A stretch of DNA of 23,031 nt from a virus: IMG/VR virus record IMGVR_UViG_3300033149_002750, positions 1-23,031 of that record; one strand, 5' to 3'. The notes under the pieces are model-generated. The model did no database searches. It was not told where the DNA came from and saw only the letters and a program-made list of their open reading frames with translations. Both the position numbers and the translations under genes were made by a program. Each line of letters opens with the position of its first letter. Within the stretch, counting starts at the first letter, position 1. Shown piece by piece: positions 7,940-14,822 of this stretch.

Positions 7940-8395
7940 TTATAAGTTTAAATCTCGATAATATGAAACTATAAATGAACCTGACGTAAAGCCTGATTCA
8001 AATTCTAGCGTACTACCAGACTGTGTAGTTACTGGTGTTACGCTTTCTATCACTATATCATTAATACGCATTCCTCTCAAACCACTTCTTAAAGTTTCAG
8101 AACGACTAACAATATTATTAGCTGCTGTACTTTTAACCGCTGGTTCTACAATATGGAAAAAAAGGCTTCCCGTTTCTCGGTAAAGGCCTTGCGTATTTCC
8201 TGCTCCAACGTTTATTGGTTGTTCATCACTACCTATAAACTGTAAACCTAACCAAGCATCTCGTCCAGTAATTCCGTTATGCGCAAGAAAGTCTCTTATG
8301 TTTTCAAACTCTGCTGTTAAATCAATAAGAGTTTCACCTGGAAACGTTGTTGCCATAAAGCTCTTTATTTCTGTCCTAACATATGAACTACTCAT
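7940..8395 (-). CDS. tail terminator protein (gpU-like position)
   Basis: A 151-residue protein just before the tail tube gene, the usual place of the tail terminator that caps the tube and docks it to the head. The pattern AWLGLQFIGSDEQPINVG, then LYRETGSLFFHIVEP and the closing SYYRDLNL is typical of the siphophage terminator-like family. The ATG overlaps the upstream stop as ATGA, suggesting coupling. The exact family is assigned from recall and position. Confidence 0.75.
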   Translation of the reverse strand: MSSSYVRTEIKSFMATTFPGETLIDLTAEFENIRDFLAHNGITGRDAWLGLQFIGSDEQPINVGAGNTQGLYRETGSLFFHIVEPAVKSTAANNIVSRSETLRSGLRGMRINDIVIESVTPVTTQSGSTLEFESGFTSGSFIVSYYRDLNL

Positions 8396-9135
8396 TGCGT
8401 TATCCCTGTAGCAAAAGGTTTAATTCTAATTGAAGGATATACATAAGGCCGTCCATCGGTAGCTCTATGTGTTCTCATCCCTCTTGGAGGTTTTGGTAAA
8501 CTAATACCGGCCTGACCGTTAGCAAAGTTAACGTAATCTATAAACCCAATCTGTCCCGCTAAAGATTTAGCAGATCTAGCTGCCATTGCATAAGCGCCAT
8601 TAGGCTTAAGTGCTCCAGGCCCTCTACCTTTTCTACGCTTTCTAGAAGCATCTGCTGTATTCGAACCAAATACCTTAGCATGCCTTTCTAATTTTCTAGC
8701 ATAGGGCATAGAATTGATAAACCAAATTTCTTTGTTAGCTTCTATCTCTGTTGTCTTTAAATAAACCGCTAACTGGCCATAAGTTTTAGCTACTAGTTTT
8801 CCACCAACATAAACTAAGTTATGTCTCATGTATAAACCAGTATCAATTGGGGAGTGTTTAATAATATTTATATATATCTTTTTTAATACCTCAGTTGGTA
8901 TCGCTCTTGATGTCCACTCAACTTTACCAAAAGGTTTAATCTGACTTAATGGTTTATACCACCTGTTGTCTGTCCTAATAACAGCCTTCTTATCTAGGCC
9001 GTCACGTTCTGCTCTATCGTGCTCTTCTATTGCTATTGATATTAAAGATCTTTGTGCAAAATGCAACATCTCTTTAACATCTTTAGCTGAATTATATGGT
9101 GTATCCCAAACAACACCAACACGACTTTCTGGCAT
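8392..9135 (-). CDS. neck / tail-completion protein (HK97 gp10 or gpZ-like)
   Basis: A 247-residue basic protein between the putative stopper and tail terminator genes. The segment SPIDTGLYMRHNLVYV (around residues 114-129) matches the P-(V/I)-DTG signature of HK97 gp10/gpZ-like tail-completion proteins, and PYARKLERHAK in the middle fits the same family. A Lys/Arg/Gly-rich stretch (SRKRRKGRGPG) follows. It is longer than typical HK97 gp10 proteins (usually well under 200 residues). Its ATG overlaps the upstream stop as TAATG. Confidence 0.7.
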   Translation of the reverse strand: MPESRVGVVWDTPYNSAKDVKEMLHFAQRSLISIAIEEHDRAERDGLDKKAVIRTDNRWYKPLSQIKPFGKVEWTSRAIPTEVLKKIYINIIKHSPIDTGLYMRHNLVYVGGKLVAKTYGQLAVYLKTTEIEANKEIWFINSMPYARKLERHAKVFGSNTADASRKRRKGRGPGALKPNGAYAMAARSAKSLAGQIGFIDYVNFANGQAGISLPKPPRGMRTHRATDGRPYVYPSIRIKPFATGITQ

Positions 9136-9461
9136 TATCCCGTCCTTACTCTATATCCAATTATTTTTCCCATAGTTATCATTGGCTTTACATAAGTTAT
9201 TGTTTCTTCTCCCATACCAGCATCTGTTATTCTAACACCTCTTTTTAAAGTAGGTGCTGAAACCGATTCTAGTTCTCTTACAGAAAAAACAAACTCCTTT
9301 CCCTCAACAACCATTTCTTCTGGGCCATTCATATTTCTAAAGTAGTTAGAAGAAGCAGCTGTTACTTGAGCAGAAACAGCTGTATCTAAATCTTCCAAGG
9401 TAACTGTTCTTCCTTGAAGATGTATTAAAGTATTAAATGCGTTTTCCAAACTAGCTAACAT
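9135..9461 (-). CDS. probable head-tail joining (stopper) protein
   Basis: A 108-residue protein following the connector gene, where siphophages keep the small head-closure or stopper protein. The C-terminal half is beta-strand rich (KEFVFSVRELES, TLKRGVRITDAGM, IGYRVRTG), like the small barrel of lambda FII-type joining proteins, but I recognise no signature. Assignment is by order, size and predicted strands. ATG 9461 has AAGGAG upstream and overlaps the connector gene by 11 nt. Confidence 0.55.
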   Translation of the reverse strand: MLASLENAFNTLIHLQGRTVTLEDLDTAVSAQVTAASSNYFRNMNGPEEMVVEGKEFVFSVRELESVSAPTLKRGVRITDAGMGEETITYVKPMITMGKIIGYRVRTG

Positions 9462-10113
9462 AGTGCTCCTTTATAGAACCTATAACTGCTCTTTCACTTC
9501 TATGAAAATCTAAAACATTTACGTAATTACCAAGTATCATTCCAAAGGCAACTTTTCTTTCATTGGCCTGAAGAGAGTAATCAAAGTCTAAAGACATTGT
9601 TCCTGGAATAGATATTCTTTGAACATCGTTTCCAAAATTAAGTCCTACTCCGTTTACTTTTTTATTATAACTTTCTTCTACTAAACTTTTTACCACTGAT
9701 TGAATCTCATAAGGAACTATTGCATAACCAGCTGAATAGGTAACAACTATTGTGTTGTCCGCTGTATAGTCTGTAAACCAATGTCTCTTATATCCACTAT
9801 CAATTCTATACATCATTCCCGATGGGTCATGTATTCTGTATACTGAAGCATCTAAAACAGTTCCACTATCACTAACAGAAACAATAGCAGTAAGAGGGAA
9901 GTGATAAAGTAATAGTCCATAGCTTCTATACTCCGTTAAATAATCATCGCCATAAAACGTTTGCACATAAGAAGTTTCATTAAATTTTCTCCCGCAGTAA
10001 TTCTCTATAGCAGAACTTACTATATTTAATTGCTCCGTAAGAAAATCATCATAGGTAGTATCTATAAGAGGGATACCAAGGTAGGTTTTCATTTCATCGA
10101 GAGTCACTAACAT
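9451..10113 (-). CDS. head-tail connector protein (HK97 gp6-like)
   Basis: A 220-residue protein with the connector start LVTLDEMKTYLGIP, the helix pair LTEQLNIVSSAIENYCGRKF, the strand pattern FPLTAIVSVSD and VYRIHDPSGMMYRI, and VTYSAGYAIVPYEIQSVVKSLVEESYNKK. This is the usual layout of gp6/phiE125 gp8-type adaptor proteins, which form a ring under the portal. Such genes usually sit right after the capsid or portal gene; here about 6.5 kb of fibre genes separate it from the portal. AGAGG lies before the ATG. Confidence 0.85.
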   Translation of the reverse strand: MLVTLDEMKTYLGIPLIDTTYDDFLTEQLNIVSSAIENYCGRKFNETSYVQTFYGDDYLTEYRSYGLLLYHFPLTAIVSVSDSGTVLDASVYRIHDPSGMMYRIDSGYKRHWFTDYTADNTIVVTYSAGYAIVPYEIQSVVKSLVEESYNKKVNGVGLNFGNDVQRISIPGTMSLDFDYSLQANERKVAFGMILGNYVNVLDFHRSERAVIGSIKEHYVS

Positions 10114-10114
10114 C

Positions 10115-10660
10115 TTATACCTCTACTTCTTTTACAATTTCCCAGTTTACTTTATCTTCATAAATTTCTTCAGGATGAATCATCTTCCCATACTCAAACT
10201 TTATACTAGGGATTATCTCTTTTACAATAGCTGTTGCTGCTTCAGTGCAATACCAACTATCAGTACTTTTTAAACTAAGTTCAAAATCATATCTAATATT
10301 TTCTTTAGAATATTTAATCGCTAGGTTAGCAATCGCATGCCTTTGTTCTTCTGTTACATTTCTAAGTCTTAAAATAGCATACTTAGAACTTCTCTCTAAA
10401 ACATAATGAACTGCTCTAGCTAAAAACCCATCTCGTCTAGCAGAACACATTGTATCTGGGCCTACTATGATCTCCATATGTTTATATTTACCTTTAATTC
10501 CCCAATTGCTTAAACACCAGGGAGTAAACGTAAGTAAAGCATAAGCTGCATAATCTTCGTTTCTAAACTCATGTAGTTCTTGAGCAGATACTTTTCGCTT
10601 CCAAGGAATATATAAATAAACTAAAACTTTTTTTATAAACCAAGCCGATAGCTTTCTCAT
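10115..10660 (-). CDS. YiiX-like permuted papain-fold (NlpC/P60 superfamily) hydrolase
   Basis: A 181-residue protein with a circularly permuted papain-like layout: the His comes first (His61 in GKYKHMEIIVG) and the Cys later (Cys138 in WYCTEAATAIV), with SARRDGF (73-79) and NIRYDFEL (121-128) between, as in YiiX/YebB-type permuted NlpC/P60 proteins. Those families act on amide or ester bonds in cell-wall or lipid substrates; the substrate here is unknown. It ends the fibre cassette, so a role on cell-surface material or peptidoglycan is possible. The N-terminal 24 residues are basic and hydrophobic (KKVLVYLYIPWKRK) and could touch membrane. Its ATG overlaps the upstream stop as ATGA. A second, unpermuted NlpC/P60 protein is encoded at 2676-2284. 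Confidence 0.7.
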   Translation of the reverse strand: MRKLSAWFIKKVLVYLYIPWKRKVSAQELHEFRNEDYAAYALLTFTPWCLSNWGIKGKYKHMEIIVGPDTMCSARRDGFLARAVHYVLERSSKYAILRLRNVTEEQRHAIANLAIKYSKENIRYDFELSLKSTDSWYCTEAATAIVKEIIPSIKFEYGKMIHPEEIYEDKVNWEIVKEVEV

Positions 10661-11526
10661 ATATCAAACTCACTTACTAAATATTGTCTAATAGTAACTA
10701 GGCCGCCCATAGATGCTGGCGCTTTGTCTAACCACTCTGTATAAGTTACTCGGGCTTCCTCTTCTAGCTTAACCGCTACTGTTTTTTTACCAAAGTTAGG
10801 ATCAGCAGGATCAGTTATAGATGAACTATTATTTATAAATCTATCAAACTCTTCTTCATACTCATCTAAAAATTCTCTACCTCTTAACAAGACAGCATCT
10901 TGAGAATATCCAAGTGGCATTAGCGCCTCTACCATCATAGACAACACTGGCATCTGTATGCTTCTAACAAGAAGACTTCTTCTTCTAATACCTTCTATGA
11001 TCTGGTCTACGTGGTTGATGTTATAATATTTTTTAGTTGTTTTAGTTACTTCATTCTCGGTACCATCTTTATTAATCCAAGTTCTAACTGTATCTCTATA
11101 CCCAGCAAAACCTGTTGCCTCTCTGGTATAGTTAATATCTACTTTAAGTATTAGATTAGTTAACTCCACATCAGCGTACCAGTCCACTCTTGTAACTTCA
11201 CCTTTAGCTACTGTACGCTTAGGAAATAGAGAAGTTGTTAACTCCATCTTATAATCAATTGCTGCAAAATGTTTACCATTTAAAGAAGGACAAACATAAT
11301 CATAGATCTTTGGTTCTTTTTGTTCTAAATCAGTATCAACAAAAGCAGCTACTGTACTATCTACCAGGTCTGTAAAGTAAAGCGTTAACTCTTCTGAAGT
11401 AAACACGGTTACATGTTCATTAATCTTCATGATAGATACCGCACTTGGTATAACCGCAAGTACTTCTGTTTGAAGTTTGTTTATATCTTGATGCGTACAT
11501 GGTGTAGTATATTTAAAATATCTCAC
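10657..11526 (-). CDS. unknown cassette protein, 289 residues
   Basis: I do not recognise this protein. It is mixed alpha/beta with a charged C-terminal half; a Ser/Asp/Pro-rich turn region (NNSSSITDPADPNFGKK) precedes a helical EEEARVTYTEWLDK end. No signal peptide, membrane segment or nuclease motif is visible. It sits between a collagen-like fibre gene and the YiiX-like hydrolase with overlapping codons, so it probably belongs to the same virion structure. I choose GTG 11526, which overlaps the upstream TGA as GTGA and has GGAGGG close upstream; a TTG four codons earlier (11538) is the other option. Confidence 0.6.
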   Translation of the reverse strand: MRYFKYTTPCTHQDINKLQTEVLAVIPSAVSIMKINEHVTVFTSEELTLYFTDLVDSTVAAFVDTDLEQKEPKIYDYVCPSLNGKHFAAIDYKMELTTSLFPKRTVAKGEVTRVDWYADVELTNLILKVDINYTREATGFAGYRDTVRTWINKDGTENEVTKTTKKYYNINHVDQIIEGIRRRSLLVRSIQMPVLSMMVEALMPLGYSQDAVLLRGREFLDEYEEEFDRFINNSSSITDPADPNFGKKTVAVKLEEEARVTYTEWLDKAPASMGGLVTIRQYLVSEFDI

Positions 11527-12266
11527 GCTACCCTCCAAACAAAAAGACTTATATAATGCAATCGAGCAGTACCGCCTGTTGCTTCTTTAGAGAAATATAG
11601 ATCAAAGTTCTTTGTACCTGTAGTTTGAGTACCTAAGTCAAATTGCCAAGACCTAATATTTCTTGCATCACTATTAGTATCTTTCATTTCTTCTACAAAC
11701 TCTGGACCTACTACTGTACTGTTTAATCTCCAATCAAATTCCATATCATTACCAGTACTATGCCCTTTCATACTTAAAGTACATGTTGCTACATAGTCAC
11801 CATTTGCAGGAAAACTTACGTCAAATTCCTTTACAGAAGTTTTTGAATTTGTATCTGGTAAAGTAATTGTACTTGTATCAGTACCCACAAAGATTAAATC
11901 AACTGGTCCTGCTGGCCCGGTAGGCCCTGCAACACCCGCTGGCCCTATAGCCCCGTCTAAACCTTGTATACCTTGTGGGCCTTCAGGCCCTATTAAACTT
12001 GTAGGACTTCCCCAGTTAGTTCCTGTCTTAGGCCCATAGATATGATGATTAGATATATCAATATAAAAATCACCTTCCGAACCTACACCAGAACTTGGAA
12101 CCCCTGCTCCGTTTAATAAATCTCTTGTAAAATATTGTAAAACTCTGTCCTCATCCATTAGAGTAGCAAAGTCGTTATTATCTGAATTTAAAAAGAATGC
12201 TTTGTATCCCGCAGGAGGAGTTTGTATAGAAGCTGCTGGCACAGGATATTTATTAATTTGACTCAT
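11523..12266 (-). CDS. collagen-like fibre protein with C-terminal beta domain
   Basis: A 247-residue protein with three parts: an N-terminal region (1-92) ending near GDFYIDISNHHIYGPKTG, common in phage fibres; ten uninterrupted Gly-X-Y triplets (93-122, starting GPEGPQGIQG); and a C-terminal beta-rich domain (about 123-247) that looks like a trimeric, jelly-roll-type head. Collagen triplets form triple helices, so the product is probably a trimeric fibre or spike. The ATG overlaps the upstream stop as ATGA. Whether it decorates the head, neck or tail cannot be read from sequence. Confidence 0.75.
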   Translation of the reverse strand: MSQINKYPVPAASIQTPPAGYKAFFLNSDNNDFATLMDEDRVLQYFTRDLLNGAGVPSSGVGSEGDFYIDISNHHIYGPKTGTNWGSPTSLIGPEGPQGIQGLDGAIGPAGVAGPTGPAGPVDLIFVGTDTSTITLPDTNSKTSVKEFDVSFPANGDYVATCTLSMKGHSTGNDMEFDWRLNSTVVGPEFVEEMKDTNSDARNIRSWQFDLGTQTTGTKNFDLYFSKEATGGTARLHYISLFVWRVA

Positions 12267-12544
12267 AAGCAGTGCATCTCCCCAGTTTGAGCTATAGTCA
12301 AAACAACGTTAGCTTCTAAAACCGGATTACGAAACATTATCGTTTCCTCTATTTGAATTTGTAAGTCATTAGTTAACCTACGAATGACTCCCCCGATTTC
12401 GAGAGAGTCAATTTTTTCTTTTAATGTAACTGAAGACGGAGAATCTTCATAAGGAACATTCTCCGCTTTCAATAAGTATTCTCTTTTATAAACAAGGTCT
12501 ACATTATTTAATTCACTAATGTAGACCTTTACTTTATCAACCAT
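12263..12544 (-). CDS. small unknown protein in the fibre cassette
   Basis: A 93-residue protein that I do not recognise. It begins with a strand-rich stretch (DKVKVYISELNNVDLVYKR) and has a middle helix with LKEKIDSLEIGGVIRRL. The ATG has AAGGA upstream, 2 nt after the preceding stop, and the stop overlaps the next fibre gene as ATGA. Tight packing between two fibre genes suggests a linker, attachment or assembly role, but nothing in the sequence proves it. Confidence 0.55.
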   Translation of the reverse strand: MVDKVKVYISELNNVDLVYKREYLLKAENVPYEDSPSSVTLKEKIDSLEIGGVIRRLTNDLQIQIEETIMFRNPVLEANVVLTIAQTGEMHCL

Positions 12545-12546
12545 TA

Positions 12547-14052
12547 TTATCCTTGAACTCCTAAGAACTCTTTTTCAATATCTATAGTTGTTGCATTTTT
12601 AGCAGTTCCACCAATCCATCTATAATCTCCTGTACCGAATGAACCAAAGTTAGCAGTCCAACCTGTTCCAGTCCAGTAGTAGCGAGTACCAGCAGTTAGT
12701 CCGCTGAAACCATCAAGAGTAGCATTAGAAGTTAAAACCTTTACTGACTGTCCATTAGAAACAGTAGTTGCAGCAATACCTATAACCCACTCACCAGAAG
12801 CAATTGTTCCATAAGTAGATACGCTATCATTTGCAGAAACATAAACTGCATCGCCTTTTGCGATTGCTCCGCTGGCAGTATACATAATACCTTGTTGAAC
12901 GATACTTCCATAAAGCTCAGTAAGAGCAGCTTCAACGTTAGTAGCAACAAAGTTATCAGCACTGTCTTCAATGCCAATAATACTTGCACCTTCACCATTA
13001 GTAGAAGAGTTTAGATCTTCAGCTTTAACAGGAAGAGCATTATTAAAAGTTGTTGAGAAAATTACATCCACAGTTTGATCGTCACCACCTACTGTTCCAC
13101 CTACTGTAATAGTAGCATTAGGAGAAGTAAGAGTGTTATCTTCTAAAGCATCAACAGCTGCCCTGTTTTCTACCAAAGCACCTTTAACGGTTGTTGCTGT
13201 AATTGAAGCATGACTAACACCAATATTAGAAGCGCCATACCCATCAACAGTAGATGCCATGTCACTAGCTTTAACTGGCTTAGCATCATTAAATGCTGTA
13301 GACCAATCAAGAGCTATGTTATCAGAACCATCATCTTTTACACCTTCGCCTGCAAAATCATTTGGTTCAATACCAACTTCATTTCCAGTTAGCTTTAAAC
13401 CGCCACCTGAAAGTAAATCTAGTCTGATATCCATACCACTTTTTTCACAACCTAAAGATGCTGTAGTCGCTTCATAAGATTGTTTTGCCCATGCACTTCC
13501 TGTATACATATAGATGCCATCTGTCTCATCATCAATGGCAACTTTCATACCTGTAGTTGGAGAAGTATAAGACCATGCAGCACCATCACTCTCTGCTATT
13601 TGATCTTCATGTCCTGCCCAGTCACCTGTAGCAGTAGCAATAACTAAATATCTTTCGCCTGCCGCATGTACTGGTGGTGTTGTTCTTCTATCAATACAAG
13701 AATCTTGCCATTCTGTCCCAGCAACTAAATCATCTGCATACTTTTTAGTAATTAGTTCATTAGGGCCAGTAAAACTAAAAGCTGTGTTGTACTCAATTTT
13801 ACCAGAAAAATCTCTAGTTCCATCTGCTAAAGTATACTGTGTGTGATCATCATCGCCTTTACCTGAAAGGGCACCGTGATCAATTGCTCCAACATTTACA
13901 AGAGAACTATCTAGCAGTCCTGCTGCATCCAATTTTATTACTTTCCCAGCATCGGCCACGCCTGCTGAACTAGCAATATAATCACTTTCCTCATATGCAC
14001 TTGATTCAGTTTCCCAACCAGATGCATTAATGTACTTAAATTTTTGACTCAT
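12547..14052 (-). CDS. large fibre-like structural protein with DUF2793-like region
   Basis: A 501-residue beta-rich, acidic protein. In order: an N-terminal LDAAGLLD/HGALSGKGDDDHTQY motif (41-73), of a kind frequent in trimeric phage fibres; a DUF2793-like segment (about 112-192, with AGERYLVIATATGDWAGHED and GIYMYTGSAWAK); two imperfect copies of an approximately 50-residue module (about 251-300 and 333-384, KPVKASD..GYGASNIG and LPVKAED..GEGASIIG); and a C-terminal beta domain (385-501) resembling those of two upstream proteins. It is probably a homotrimeric virion fibre. AGGAG lies upstream of the ATG, which overlaps the coiled-coil gene by 17 nt. Confidence 0.75.
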   Translation of the reverse strand: MSQKFKYINASGWETESSAYEESDYIASSAGVADAGKVIKLDAAGLLDSSLVNVGAIDHGALSGKGDDDHTQYTLADGTRDFSGKIEYNTAFSFTGPNELITKKYADDLVAGTEWQDSCIDRRTTPPVHAAGERYLVIATATGDWAGHEDQIAESDGAAWSYTSPTTGMKVAIDDETDGIYMYTGSAWAKQSYEATTASLGCEKSGMDIRLDLLSGGGLKLTGNEVGIEPNDFAGEGVKDDGSDNIALDWSTAFNDAKPVKASDMASTVDGYGASNIGVSHASITATTVKGALVENRAAVDALEDNTLTSPNATITVGGTVGGDDQTVDVIFSTTFNNALPVKAEDLNSSTNGEGASIIGIEDSADNFVATNVEAALTELYGSIVQQGIMYTASGAIAKGDAVYVSANDSVSTYGTIASGEWVIGIAATTVSNGQSVKVLTSNATLDGFSGLTAGTRYYWTGTGWTANFGSFGTGDYRWIGGTAKNATTIDIEKEFLGVQG

Positions 14053-14389
14053 TTTTTACTTCTCCTGTCCATGGGTTAAATGAAAAATCTTCCATATTGA
14101 TTCTCTTTTTTATTTTATTAAAAGAGATCATATATGTTTCTTCTTCTAGTATATATTCTCTTTGTCTTTTTTGCTTTAATAATTCATTCAAAGTTCTATC
14201 TTTTTCTAGTAAAGCAATTTGTTGAGCTAAAAGCCTGTCTTCCAGTTGTAAAACTTTTTGCTCTAATATCCTTTCTTTCTTCTTAGCATTATTTAGTTCA
14301 ATAAGTTTCATTTCAGCAGATTTTAACACTATTGTTTCTTCTTTCTCTACCGTCTTGCTTGCCTTCTTAACTACTTTCTTTTTTGTCAT
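14036..14389 (-). CDS. coiled-coil protein, unknown role
   Basis: A 117-residue protein with a Lys-rich N-terminus (TKKKVVKKASK) and a long predicted coiled coil (about 25-95, LEQKVLQLEDRLLAQQIALL), ending in a short NPWTGEV tail. No enzymatic motif is visible. Placed between a beta-domain protein and a large fibre protein, it could be a fibre-trimerising or attachment protein or a dedicated chaperone; this is inference from position and coiled-coil form. AGAGGA lies before the ATG, which starts 1 nt after the preceding stop. Confidence 0.6.
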   Translation of the reverse strand: MTKKKVVKKASKTVEKEETIVLKSAEMKLIELNNAKKKERILEQKVLQLEDRLLAQQIALLEKDRTLNELLKQKRQREYILEEETYMISFNKIKKRINMEDFSFNPWTGEVKNESKI

Positions 14390-14390
14390 A

Positions 14391-14822
14391 TTATCCTCTT
14401 AATGTTCTTTCACCTTTAGCAACTAATAATGATACTGCGTCATAAGGTTGTCCAACTCTAATTTTTACTTGGCCTGTTACGCTAGGAGGAGTTACCGTCA
14501 TGTATCCTGCATTAGATGCGCTAAGAAAATATTCTTCAGTCTCATCTAGTCCAGAATATACTGTCCCTTCTGTTACTCCTGTTACTCTAATGTTGCATAC
14601 GGTAGAAGAAACTTTACTCTCTACAACACCAATCAAGTTGGCATTAGTCCAGGAGTTAGCAATAGCGTTTACTGCGGTTCCACTACTCATTCTAACCACT
14701 GCCCCAACAAAAACTGAAGTCTCACAAGGAACATTAGGTATGACAACGTTAGCTCCTCCAATGTCAGAACTAACCAACATTGTTTTACCATATTCATCTT
14801 GTGCTAATAGTTTATATGCCAT
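14391..14822 (-). CDS. small beta-domain virion protein (possible decoration protein)
   Basis: A 143-residue protein consisting almost wholly of the beta domain that also ends its two large neighbours: VFVGAVVRMSSG (38-49), NLIGVVES (62-69), YSGLDETEEYFLS (89-101), VTGQVKIRVGQPYDAVSLLV (115-134). The pattern resembles DUF2190-like phage decoration proteins, suggesting a surface protein of the head or a fibre head. The ATG overlaps the upstream stop as TAATG, so it is probably coupled to the collagen-like protein. Confidence 0.65.
   Translation of the reverse strand: MAYKLLAQDEYGKTMLVSSDIGGANVVIPNVPCETSVFVGAVVRMSSGTAVNAIANSWTNANLIGVVESKVSSTVCNIRVTGVTEGTVYSGLDETEEYFLSASNAGYMTVTPPSVTGQVKIRVGQPYDAVSLLVAKGERTLRG

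Noticed and set aside
12780-12998. Minus-strand 72-codon frame inside the large fibre gene
   Set aside because: It is an out-of-frame shadow rich in Leu and Val within a well-supported gene, with no ribosome site.
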